DNA of 64,000 nucleotides from positions 1 through 64,000 of the forward strand of contig CANDMI010000010.1 of the NCBI GenBank assembly GCA_947385775.1, given 5' to 3'. The position numbers and the translations under genes are program-made. This DNA is from an uncultured Eubacterium sp. GTDB taxonomy: Bacteria > Bacillota > Clostridia > Lachnospirales > Lachnospiraceae. Positions 15,591 to 23,048 of the stretch are shown piece after piece. Position 1 is the stretch's first letter. The number at the start of each line of letters is the position of its first letter. Under the pieces are notes generated by a model. That model did not search any database. It saw only the letters and a program-made list of their open reading frames with translations, and had not been told where the DNA came from.

Positions 15591-16430
15591 TCATGCCAAC
15601 TGCATAACCTCGGCCTCAAGTTCCCTCGCATCTTCCAATGTTAATTTCGGGAAAAAACTCGGTATTTCTTCTACCGTAATTCTCCCGTTTTTTAACATTA
15701 TCCTTGCATTTTCCCTTGCTTCGTCTACACGTTCACTTCTGATAAACGACTTCATAATCTGTTCTTCATCAAACAAACTCATCATAATCGTCACAACCTC
15801 CTTTTCCCTGTCAAGCAAATATTCCCTTAAAACATTCCTGTCTTTGCTTATGCGAATCGTTTCCGTAACTGCCTTTCTCGTCATTCCATGCTGTTTTGTC
15901 TGCTCGTTGAAAACTTTGCAGAAAAGTATGTACTGATTGATGATATCTTCTGTATCGCTTTCATAGATAACCTTTGCTTTTACTTCCATATCAATATCCG
16001 CACCCTCAAAAAATTCTTTGGACAAGGATATTTTATCGGGTTTCCTCCCTTTGTTTCCTGTAAAAATCACATAAAGTTCTGGCTTTGGCATTTTCACTTT
16101 CCTGCTCTTGTAATAGTTTTGGCTTGTGCGCTGAAAATATTCGTGATAACTCTGCGCCAGATACAGTAAAACTCTTACTAAAATATTCATTGTCCATGTA
16201 GACTGCGCTTCTATAAGGATCATCAACTTATTATTCACAATAAAGCCCAGGTCGTTATACAGATTGTCAGTCAGCACATTTTCTATCGTTACATCAGTCA
16301 ATGAATCCTCTGTCGCTGCCTCGTCCTCTGGATGGAGCGTTTTATATAGCTTTAGCAGATAACTCTTATTTTGAAAAAGGTCAAGGAATACGCTGTTCTT
16401 CGCGGTACGCTTTGCTTTTGTATCCTGCAC
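15591..16430 (-). CDS. Rpn-family PD-(D/E)XK nuclease / putative transposase
   Basis: 279-residue Rpn-like protein. N-terminal VFLDLFQNKSYLLKLYKTLHP is the usual opening. The nuclease core is NNKLMILIEAQSTWTMN, giving the ExQ catalytic motif, and is followed by the helix RVLLYLAQSYHEYF. The tail ARIMLKNGRITVEEIPSFF parallels that of the other copy at 8830-9642, although the two cores belong to different subgroups. Start is a GTG at 16430 behind GAGGTG. It lies inside the accessory island separating the Bce transporter from its regulators. Confidence 0.85.
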   Translation of the reverse strand: MQDTKAKRTAKNSVFLDLFQNKSYLLKLYKTLHPEDEAATEDSLTDVTIENVLTDNLYNDLGFIVNNKLMILIEAQSTWTMNILVRVLLYLAQSYHEYFQRTSQNYYKSRKVKMPKPELYVIFTGNKGRKPDKISLSKEFFEGADIDMEVKAKVIYESDTEDIINQYILFCKVFNEQTKQHGMTRKAVTETIRISKDRNVLREYLLDREKEVVTIMMSLFDEEQIMKSFIRSERVDEARENARIMLKNGRITVEEIPSFFPKLTLEDARELEAEVMQLA

Positions 16431-16722
16431 TTTAACACCTCGATTTCTAAAATCCCATGCTTATGAAACTGCTAATGTTCCATAAAATACGGCACAACAC
16501 AGGTATATCCTATCCTGCCACACTTCAATTATACAAAAAAACACATGTCTTTACAATAGATACTGATAGATTAATTTCAGTATTATACCCATGAGCGAAA
16601 TGATTTGCCAACAGGAGTATCGGCATTTCTAAGGGAAAAACAGATCATTTGGCAAATACGTATGCTTGTGGGTATAATAGATGCAAATAAGCGTCCCGCT
16701 AATTTGAAATTATATTTTCCAA
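16431..16722. other. Intergenic stretch with a palindromic repeat copy
   Basis: 292 bp without a gene. The only structure seen is the palindromic repeat copy at 16584-16676, listed separately. Confidence 0.5.
16584..16676. repeat. Palindromic repeat, family B, long form
   Basis: 93-bp element with ends TATACCCATGAGC and a matching inverted end (GCTTGTGGGTATA). Internal blocks GCGAAATGATTTGCCA and TTTGGCAAATACGTATGC recur in inverted orientation at 25353-25409. It lies between the kinase gene end and the Rpn gene. Confidence 0.7.
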
Positions 16723-17739
16723 TCACTTTCGAAACCCGCTAAAATAAACACTGACCGGAAATTCCAGCGCAATTTGCGTCCCCTCCCCTTGTACGGATTT
16801 TGCCCAGATCGAAACGCCAAGCTTTTTGCACAGCTTACTGCATAAATAAAGGCCGATTCCAGTAGACCTCTCCGTCTGCCTTCCATTTGTCCCAGTAAAA
16901 CCCTTATCAAAAATCCGGGGCAGCTCCTCTGGTTTTATGCCAATCCCGTTATCCGCAACCTTTAGCGCGACTCCGCTTTTCGTTCGCTGCGTAAAAATAC
17001 GGATAAAAGCGCCCTGATCCCTGCGATACTTCGCACTGTTTAAAACAAGCTGGTTTAATATAAACGCGATCCATTTCTTATCGGTAAACGCAGAATCCGG
17101 GCAGTCTACGAAAGCCTGGACGCCGCATGAGATCAGATACCGTTTGTTTTTCATCAGCACGTCGCCCGCAACTACGGATAAATCCGTCTCGGCGATCAGA
17201 TAATCCTTATAAACCTCGTCGAGACGGGCGTAGTATAACGCCATATCCACGTAATTTTCAATTTTCTGGTTCTCCGCCGCCACATACCTGGCGCGCTCGT
17301 CAAAATGGTTTTCGCAATGCAGCGCAATGTTTGTAATCGGCGCCTTGACCTCATGCACCCAGCTTTCAATATATTCCCGGTATTCCTTTTGTGCGTCCTC
17401 AATCCTTCGGATTCGCTCGATCACAGACTTGTTTGATTTTTGGATCAAAGCGCGGTACAGCCGGTCCTCCAGCCGGAATGACTTTGGCATAAGCTCGCCC
17501 AACAGATAACGCTCATCTAAATTTTCCACAACATTTTCCATCCTCTGAAAATACCGCCTGCGCGTAAAAAACTGCAAAAGCAGCCAGCATGAAAGGACTG
17601 CGCCCCAGCATAACAGTATCACGATGCAGTTATCAAGCGGATACCCCGTCAATAACAAAAAAGCCGCCAGCAACGCCATCAGCACAAAATGCAGCAGCAA
17701 AAGCAGGCATTTATCATTTATATATTCTACCGCCTTCAT
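16723..17739 (-). CDS. BceS-type sensor histidine kinase
   Basis: 338-residue intramembrane-sensing kinase: two closely spaced N-terminal membrane helices (about 12-30 and 36-56) with almost no extracellular loop, a dimerisation segment with ESWVHEVKAPI (phosphoacceptor His), N-box FILNQLVLNSAKY, and ATP-binding DNGIGIKPEELPRIFDKGFTG and TGIGLYL. This architecture is typical of kinases that receive their signal from a BceAB transporter. The ATG overlaps the regulator stop as ATGA. The matching transporter lies at 9.7-12.6 kb, beyond an inserted island. Confidence 0.92.
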   Translation of the reverse strand: MKAVEYINDKCLLLLLHFVLMALLAAFLLLTGYPLDNCIVILLCWGAVLSCWLLLQFFTRRRYFQRMENVVENLDERYLLGELMPKSFRLEDRLYRALIQKSNKSVIERIRRIEDAQKEYREYIESWVHEVKAPITNIALHCENHFDERARYVAAENQKIENYVDMALYYARLDEVYKDYLIAETDLSVVAGDVLMKNKRYLISCGVQAFVDCPDSAFTDKKWIAFILNQLVLNSAKYRRDQGAFIRIFTQRTKSGVALKVADNGIGIKPEELPRIFDKGFTGTNGRQTERSTGIGLYLCSKLCKKLGVSIWAKSVQGEGTQIALEFPVSVYFSGFRK

Positions 17740-18401
17740 ACCTGATATCCCATTCCCCGTCTGGTCTTTATAAAATCAAAAACACCGATTTCCTCCAGCC
17801 TTGCCCGCAGGCGCGCAATATTGACGCTAAGCGAATTGTCGTCGATAAACGCCTGTTCGTCCCACAAATATTCCACCAGCCGCGCCCGCGAAACGATCTC
17901 GTTTTTATGACGGATCAGGCAATAAAGAATCTTTAATTCATTTTTGGAAAGCTCCGCCTGTCTCCCCTGGTATCGGACGCACCCTCTGGCAGCGTCCAGC
18001 TCTACGCCTTTATGAAAAAGCCTTTCCTCCTGCAATCCCTGCTTTTTCGCGCGTTTCAACACCGCCGCGATATGCGCCAACAGCACCGGCGCATGAAACG
18101 GCTTTGTAATGTAATCGTCTCCGCCCCTTAACATGCCGTTTAGCTCATCCATAGAATCCGCCCGGCCTGTCACAAAAATAACCGGCACATCGGACGCCGC
18201 CCTTACCTGCTGGCATATGTCAAACCCGTTTACTCCCGGCAGGTTTACATCCAAAAGCACAAGGTCCGGCTCCATGCTAAGGATTTCTTCCTTTACATTC
18301 CCAAAATCCGTTAACGAGGAGGCATCGTATAACGCATTTTCCAATAGCTGCTTTAATTCCTGCGAAAGCGCTGTGTCATCCTCTATGATCAAAATTTTCA
18401 T
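17736..18401 (-). CDS. OmpR-family response regulator (BceR-like)
   Basis: 221-residue regulator beginning at MKILIIEDD (start 18401, chosen because the receiver begins there). The receiver has the acidic pair ED, phosphoacceptor Asp in LVLLDVNLPG and Lys in DYITKPF. The C-terminal winged helix contains LSKNELKILYCLI and a recognition region ending DFIKTRRGMGYQV. Translation is coupled to the kinase gene. It probably controls the BceAB-like operon. A long palindrome lies directly upstream. Confidence 0.92.
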   Translation of the reverse strand: MKILIIEDDTALSQELKQLLENALYDASSLTDFGNVKEEILSMEPDLVLLDVNLPGVNGFDICQQVRAASDVPVIFVTGRADSMDELNGMLRGGDDYITKPFHAPVLLAHIAAVLKRAKKQGLQEERLFHKGVELDAARGCVRYQGRQAELSKNELKILYCLIRHKNEIVSRARLVEYLWDEQAFIDDNSLSVNIARLRARLEEIGVFDFIKTRRGMGYQV

Positions 18402-18477
18402 GCTCTTCCCACTTTTTATCATCCTATTCTTTTTCCTTACTATATAAAACGAAAAACCTTACTGGCTTTCGGCGTTT

Positions 18478-18635
18478 AGGAACTGTTAAGAAATAACTTG
18501 TGAATAGTGCGCCGGATTTTTCTTCGACAGTGTTGTTCAAAAATCAGGCGCATAGCGGGCTATGTAACTGATTTTTGAACAACGCTGTCGGAGAAAAGAC
18601 AAGCAATATCACAAGTTATTTCTTAACAGTTCCTT
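18478..18635. repeat. 158-bp near-perfect long palindrome (MITE-like)
   Basis: The outer arms AGGAACTGTTAAGAAATAAC and its inverted copy end the element. Inner arms CGACAGTGTTGTTCAAAAAT and the complement ATTTTTGAACAACGCTGTCG flank a loop near 18546-18568. The whole unit can fold into one hairpin and has no coding capacity. Such elements occur as dispersed copies in clostridial genomes. It sits upstream of the BceR-like gene. Confidence 0.75.
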
Positions 18636-18680
18636 AGCCTGAAAAACAGTAAGGCAACGCAATATAGCCTCATTTATAAG

Positions 18681-19151
18681 CTAAATGTTTTTTATTAAAT
18701 CCGCTGTCCTTTCCTCATTATCAAAAAAATCTTTTATTTTATAAATCGCATCCATTTTTTTACATTTATCCGGCAAAGGAATTTCAAAGATAATGCTGTA
18801 TAAATATCTGATATCTTCCAACGTTACCGTTTTTAAAATACGATTTCTAGTCTCTTCTGCAATATCCGGCTGGCATATCGGCAATAAATTTTTTGTAAAA
18901 TACTCCAACACCTGCTCTTTCGTTCTGATTTCTATGATTTCTGTTTTCATTTTCTGTTTTGATTTTTCAGCTATCGTATTGCTCAATTCCAAAGCTTTTT
19001 CAATTTCTTCAGGCTTATATCGTATTTTCCTTAGCATATCTTTATTAAAAAAATGAATCGCCGCCTCGCTCTGACTCATATGATAAAAATCCGTATATAA
19101 ACTGATCAGATCTTTTTTGATATTTTCATTTTCTCTACTACTAGCGCTCAT
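18681..19151 (-). CDS. Hypothetical ParA-partner protein, 156 residues
   Basis: Basic, mostly helical protein translated from an ATG at 19151 with GGAGG inside the end of the ParA gene (11-bp overlap). Its middle (IEIRTKEQVLEYFTKNLLPICQ) and C-terminal helices are not recognised. The position directly downstream of and coupled to parA is where a ParB or other partition partner is normally found, but no ParB CTPase motif or obvious helix-turn-helix is visible. It may be a small partition adaptor. Confidence 0.55.
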   Translation of the reverse strand: MSASSRENENIKKDLISLYTDFYHMSQSEAAIHFFNKDMLRKIRYKPEEIEKALELSNTIAEKSKQKMKTEIIEIRTKEQVLEYFTKNLLPICQPDIAEETRNRILKTVTLEDIRYLYSIIFEIPLPDKCKKMDAIYKIKDFFDNEERTADLIKNI

Positions 19152-20160
19152 TTTCACCCTCCAATATTTCTAATATTGACTCTGATATTTCTTCATAGGA
19201 AGACGTTTGTATCCCCCGTGTCGTATTCACTGGAATACTTTCTCCATTTGACCGATTATCTTTATGCGCAATATAGTATTTAAAGATATTGCTTGTAGAA
19301 TATCCGTTTTCCTCTTGACTATATCTATAATCATGGTATCTTGCATCCGATAAAAGAGATTTTACCCCTATAATACTTTGTATATTCTTATCTAAGGAAA
19401 TGATCTCTTCCCGATTGTCTGCATTCCCCCTTCGCTCTTTATATATCGTTTCAAAAATGCCGATCAATTTTGCTTTATCTCCAAAAACTTTATTTAATAA
19501 AATACTGCCAATTTTTTCATTCATAATAAATTTCATACGTGTCTTTTCAATTTCGGAAATATAATCCGCTACCCCTTTTGCGCTTATTCCGTCCACTATA
19601 GTTGGCACAATATAATAATCGGACACTAAAAACGCGCTTTGGATAAGGAGATTGCTCGTAGGAGGGCAATCCACAAATAAATAATCAAATTCCAATTTCT
19701 CAATATCCCGAACAAACAAATACAGCACGAATATATTATATATGTTCTTTTCCATCCTTTGCGCCAGCTCATTCATCCTGCAATTTTCAAAGCTTATGCT
19801 GGACGGGATAAACGATAAATTATCCTGAAAGCCAGTTCTGCGTAATTTCACACATTTATCTTTTAAAATATCCTTTACCGGACAATCCACATCTCCCATT
19901 AAAAGTGAAAAATCAATGTCCGTTTTTGCGTCGATATAACGCATATATAATTCAATAATATAATTAAAAACCTCATCCGCTTTATATCTGCTTAAAGTAT
20001 CGCCATTGCTGCTGCAACAAATATTACTTAAGGAACATTGCGGGTCAAGATCAACTAGCAAAACTTTTTTTCCAGCTTTTGCAAAATACGTTGCAACTTG
20101 AAATACACTCGTGGTTTTCCCTACGCCGCCTTTATAATTTCCCCATATAATACTTTTCAT
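19141..20160 (-). CDS. ParA/Soj-family partition ATPase
   Basis: 339-residue deviant-Walker ATPase. Walker A is NYKGGVGKTTS near residue 8-18, A' VDLDPQCSLS, and Walker B YLFVDCPPTS; SAKGVADYISEIEKT follows. The ATG at 20160 has AAAGGAG upstream and begins right at the ATPase fold. ParA proteins segregate plasmids, chromosomes or large complexes along the nucleoid. Because the gene is paired with a small unknown gene and a resolvase rather than ParB, it is probably the remnant of an integrated plasmid or other element. Confidence 0.88.
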   Translation of the reverse strand: MKSIIWGNYKGGVGKTTSVFQVATYFAKAGKKVLLVDLDPQCSLSNICCSSNGDTLSRYKADEVFNYIIELYMRYIDAKTDIDFSLLMGDVDCPVKDILKDKCVKLRRTGFQDNLSFIPSSISFENCRMNELAQRMEKNIYNIFVLYLFVRDIEKLEFDYLFVDCPPTSNLLIQSAFLVSDYYIVPTIVDGISAKGVADYISEIEKTRMKFIMNEKIGSILLNKVFGDKAKLIGIFETIYKERRGNADNREEIISLDKNIQSIIGVKSLLSDARYHDYRYSQEENGYSTSNIFKYYIAHKDNRSNGESIPVNTTRGIQTSSYEEISESILEILEGENER

Positions 20161-20288
20161 GATCTTTTCTCCTTTGTACTGAATCGCATAATCAATCCAA
20201 ATATAATCTCGCACTGATAAATCTGATTATACTACTGTTACACCCTTTTTTCCACCTTAAATATCAACTCGTTTATCCGACAGCTCTC

Positions 20289-20906
20289 CTATCGCTTTTC
20301 CAATTCCTTCACCTTATCAAAAAACGTGCTTTCCGCCAGGCCGCAGGCTCTCGCAGCCTGTTTCAGCGTTATTTTCTTTTCCCTCCACTGCTTATGCACC
20401 TCGTCGAAATTATCTGGAAGCGGCAGGGAGGGCCTGCCAAACTTCACTCCCCTGGCTTTGGCGGCGGCTATGCCTTCCGCCTGCCTTTGCCGTATATTCA
20501 CGCGCTCATTTTCCGCGACAAAGCTTAGCAGCGCAAGCACAATATCACTGATAAATGTGCCTAGAAGATTACGCTCCCTCCTGGTGTCTAGGATCGGCAT
20601 GTCGATCACAACAATGTCCGCTCCCTTTTCCTTCGTTATTTTGCGCCACTGATCATTCAAATCTGCATAATTCCTTCCCAAACGGTCAATGGATTTTACA
20701 AACAGGACGCAATTTTCGTCCAGCTTGCGAAGCATACGCCTGTACTGCGGCCTGTCAAAATCCCTGCCAGACTGCCTGTCAACATATATCTGCTTTTCCG
20801 GCACGCCCATTTCCTTTAACGCGATAACCTGCCTGTCCTCATTTTGCTCATAGCTGCTGACTCGTGCATATCCCAGGATTTTTTTGTCTATGCTCTTTTC
20901 TTCCAT
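20289..20906 (-). CDS. Serine recombinase (resolvase/invertase family)
   Basis: 205-residue site-specific recombinase. The catalytic domain starts at ILGYARVSSYEQNEDRQ (catalytic Ser) and includes the Arg-rich segments QSGRDFDRPQYRR and SIDRLGRNYADL. The long helix ERVNIRQRQAEGIAAAK leads to a C-terminal helix-turn-helix (LKQAARACGLAESTFFDKV). The ATG at 20906 (AAGGAG upstream) is preferred over 20942. It resembles Tn3-type resolvases, which resolve dimers or cointegrates; with the ParA gene it suggests a plasmid-derived module. No crossover site was identified. Confidence 0.9.
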   Translation of the reverse strand: MEEKSIDKKILGYARVSSYEQNEDRQVIALKEMGVPEKQIYVDRQSGRDFDRPQYRRMLRKLDENCVLFVKSIDRLGRNYADLNDQWRKITKEKGADIVVIDMPILDTRRERNLLGTFISDIVLALLSFVAENERVNIRQRQAEGIAAAKARGVKFGRPSLPLPDNFDEVHKQWREKKITLKQAARACGLAESTFFDKVKELEKR

Positions 20907-21111
20907 AGCGTTTTTTTCGCTCCTTCCTTTGTAACCAGCCATCTATCCGGTATATAGCCCTTGCCTTCTTCCGTTCCTACAATGGCTTTTGCATCTACGC
21001 ATGTAAAATTAAAACAAACAATTCGTCCAAAATCATATGTTGGCTGGGATGAAATGAAGTTGTTTTATGAAAAGAGTTGTATGCCCCAAACGCCTTTATA
21101 AAAAGCGCAAA

Positions 21112-21148
21112 AAAATCAAGCGACGTGCGAATGCGTTCACTTGATTTC
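21112..21148 (-). terminator. Terminator of the P-loop kinase gene
   Basis: Minus strand AAATCAAG pairs with CTTGATTT around an imperfectly paired loop, followed by a run of T residues, about 11 bp beyond the stop codon. Confidence 0.65.
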
Positions 21149-21158
21149 ATGATTCTTG

Positions 21159-21647
21159 TTATAAACCGTTTAAAAACTCTTCCGCTTCTTTCCTCGAATG
21201 AAAGACCACGATTTTTCGTTTCTTTTTATTTGCATATAAGAGCCGGTAGATCTGCGGCAGCTCCTTCGTTGGAAAATCTATGATCCATTGCTCAAACTCC
21301 GGATCCAGCTCCCGCTCCAACCAGGGCAGATCGTCCCGCTTCACTCCGACCCGCTCCCTCGCTCCCGCAAGGCACACGTCTAGCGGATAATCCAGCAGAA
21401 AAACCGTATCGCAGGCTTTTATCCGCTCCTCCATCGTCCTGCTGTAATTCCCGTCAAGAATCCAGCTTTCGGTCTTTAATATCGCCGCAAGCCTTTGGTC
21501 AAATTCTTCCTTGGAAATATTCGTTTTATCGGGCAAATGCCAGATGTTATCCAAATGATATAGGACAATCCCGGTTTTATCCCGCAGCTTTTTCGAAAAG
21601 CAGCTCTTTCCGGCTCCCGGACAGCCGATCACGATCGCCTTTTTCAT
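21159..21647 (-). CDS. P-loop NTPase, topology-modulation/adenylate kinase-like
   Basis: 162-residue nucleoside kinase-like protein. P-loop GCPGAGKSCFSKKL at the N-terminus, LYHLDNIWHLPD, WILDGNYSRTMEERI and FLLDYPLDVCL match the FlaR/DNA-topology-modulation family, which are small adenylate-kinase-fold proteins of unclear substrate. The ATG at 21647 with GGGGGATGA upstream is chosen over 21692. The gene follows a YccF gene by 22 bp. Confidence 0.82.
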   Translation of the reverse strand: MKKAIVIGCPGAGKSCFSKKLRDKTGIVLYHLDNIWHLPDKTNISKEEFDQRLAAILKTESWILDGNYSRTMEERIKACDTVFLLDYPLDVCLAGARERVGVKRDDLPWLERELDPEFEQWIIDFPTKELPQIYRLLYANKKKRKIVVFHSRKEAEEFLNGL

Positions 21648-21669
21648 TTCATCCCCCTTATTTGAAGCG

Positions 21670-22032
21670 CTAACCGCAAACCTCCGCTCCAAATGGCATC
21701 AGCGCAAGCTTCGCGATCTTAAAGCATTGTAATCCAAACGGAATGCCAATGACCGTAATGCACAATAAAATCCCATTTACGGCGGCGGATACGGCTAACG
21801 GAATGCCGCTGAAAACAAGCCATAAAATATTTGCAAGCAACGAAAACGCCCCGCCGCCATATTCGATCTCTTTTCCAAATGGAAAAAACGCCAGCGACGC
21901 AAACTTAAAGCACTGTACGCCGATCGGGATGCCGATGATCGTAACGCACCACAAAAGCCCCGCCGCCATCCAGCCAAGCCCCTGCCAAAGCCCTCCGCAC
22001 AAAAACCATATCAGATTCCCTAAACAGCCCAA
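21670..22032 (-). CDS. YccF-domain inner membrane protein
   Basis: 120-residue membrane protein with the duplicated YccF motif: CVTIIGIPIGVQCFKFASLAFFPFG and later CITVIGIPFGLQCFKIAKLALMPFG. Three hydrophobic segments are visible, and NxLWLVFSGIPLA lies between the repeats. The start is a TTG at 22032 behind AAGGAGG. The family is widespread with unknown function. Confidence 0.9.
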   Translation of the reverse strand: MGCLGNLIWFLCGGLWQGLGWMAAGLLWCVTIIGIPIGVQCFKFASLAFFPFGKEIEYGGGAFSLLANILWLVFSGIPLAVSAAVNGILLCITVIGIPFGLQCFKIAKLALMPFGAEVCG

Positions 22033-22155
22033 GACATCCTCCTTATCGATCTTTTTTATTTCTCATCCACATGATACCATATAATCTGACTACTCAAATA
22101 CCTGAAATAACCCAAAATGAGCGCTAAAAGTGCATTCTTTATAAACCAGATTGGC

Positions 22156-22184
22156 TTGACGCGCGTAACATATGTTTATATAAT
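22156..22184 (+). promoter_or_regulatory. Near-consensus promoter of a candidate small RNA
   Basis: TTGACG (22156-22161), 17-bp spacer, TATAAT (22179-22184), on the plus strand; no protein gene follows. Confidence 0.75.
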
Positions 22185-22190
22185 GAATGT

Positions 22191-22292
22191 AAAGATGTTA
22201 AAAATAGTTGTAACATCAATTTTCCACTACTTTATGTAGTGAGCAGTATCATCTATCATCCAAAAGCGCTTAGTTTTACTAGGCGCTTTTGT
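22191..22292 (+). ncRNA. Candidate small RNA of about 100 nt
   Basis: Downstream of the consensus promoter lie a perfect hairpin CACTAC-TTTAT-GTAGTG (22225-22241) and a strong terminator. No ribosome site with a frame longer than a few codons is evident. The product would be a short two-hairpin RNA. No known family is recognised; a regulatory RNA or an RNA antitoxin without its toxin are options. Confidence 0.5.
22262..22292. terminator. Bidirectional terminator
   Basis: AAAAGCGCTTAGT pairs with ACTAGGCGCTTTT around a 3-nt loop. It ends the candidate small RNA on the plus strand and, 40 bp beyond the stop, the lipoprotein gene on the minus strand. Confidence 0.8.
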
Positions 22293-22332
22293 TATGTAAA
22301 ATTTATATCGTCACAGAGTATGGCTGAAAACA

Positions 22333-22755
22333 TTAAATTTCTGACTTCCACGCAAACGACGCTCCATCCTCCAATGGCACATAACGGTAATTCGAAGAAT
22401 CCTTGCTTTTAAACAATAATTCCCCATCCACGATCCGATAGTAATTTACGTCTCCGCTACAGCCGTCCACATCTTCTTTAAATGTGACCATATCGTCTTT
22501 GATCGAGTAATGTCCCATTCCTATATAACTGCTGATCGGCGTTTCATAATACTGGAACGTTCCATCCGAATGGAGCGTGATCGTAAAATCTCCCGGAAAC
22601 TCACTCTCATTGTCTTGCAGCGCATATACGCCAGGCTTTAATCCCGCTTCCTTACTTTTCTGACATGCTGACAAGAAAAACGCGGATAAAAGACATAGCA
22701 GCGCGATCGCCTTTATCTTTGACATTCTCATTTTTAATTTCATTTTTTCATCCAT
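22333..22755 (-). CDS. Small lipoprotein of unknown function
   Basis: 140-residue protein. Basic N-terminus, hydrophobic segment and lipobox FFLSAC (Cys about residue 31) indicate a lipid-anchored surface protein. The mature part has alternating beta-like segments (FTITLHSDGTFQYYET, HYSIKDDMVTFK, YRIVDGELLFK), a pattern of small lipocalin-like or heat-resistance-type domains often seen in clostridial lipoproteins. The gene is monocistronic with GGAGGAGG upstream of the ATG. No specific function can be assigned. Confidence 0.75.
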   Translation of the reverse strand: MDEKMKLKMRMSKIKAIALLCLLSAFFLSACQKSKEAGLKPGVYALQDNESEFPGDFTITLHSDGTFQYYETPISSYIGMGHYSIKDDMVTFKEDVDGCSGDVNYYRIVDGELLFKSKDSSNYRYVPLEDGASFAWKSEI

Positions 22756-22952
22756 ATTGATACCCTCCTCCTATAAAATTCCTGTCTGTGAACGTTAAGG
22801 CTGAATCAAACATCCGATTAAGACTTTATATCACGAATCCAGACCCTCGAATCCAAACTCTCTTTAATCTGGCTATAAATATATGATAATAAATTATAAC
22901 ATAAATATTACCATAAGTCCAATTAAAACGGGGAAACAAATGTAAATCGGGT

Positions 22953-22979
22953 TACAGTGAAGCCAAAGGCTTCACTGTA
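22953..22979. repeat. Perfect 12-bp stem hairpin
   Basis: TACAGTGAAGCC-AAA-GGCTTCACTGTA. It lies just beyond the serA terminator and may serve as a second terminator or an RNA-stabilising hairpin. Confidence 0.6.
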
Positions 22980-22981
22980 TC

Positions 22982-23042
22982 AAAAAACATCCAAGGAAGA
23001 TTTCCCACGCAATGCGCGCGAAAGATCATCCCTGGATGCCTT
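22982..23042 (-). terminator. Terminator of the serC-serA unit
   Basis: Minus strand GGCATCCAGGGA pairs imperfectly with TTCCTTGGATG, followed by six T residues, directly beyond the serA stop. Confidence 0.65.
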
Positions 23043-23048
23043 TTTCAT

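Larger units (their letters stand above)
22033..22332. other. Intergenic stretch holding a candidate small RNA
   Basis: 300 bp without a protein gene. A consensus promoter, a hairpin and a terminator make up a small-RNA unit at 22156-22292, listed separately. Confidence 0.6.

Noticed and set aside
20289..20906. DNA invertase controlling phase variation of neighbours
   Set aside because: No inverted crossover-like repeats flanking a promoter were found near the recombinase; resolvase function is more likely.
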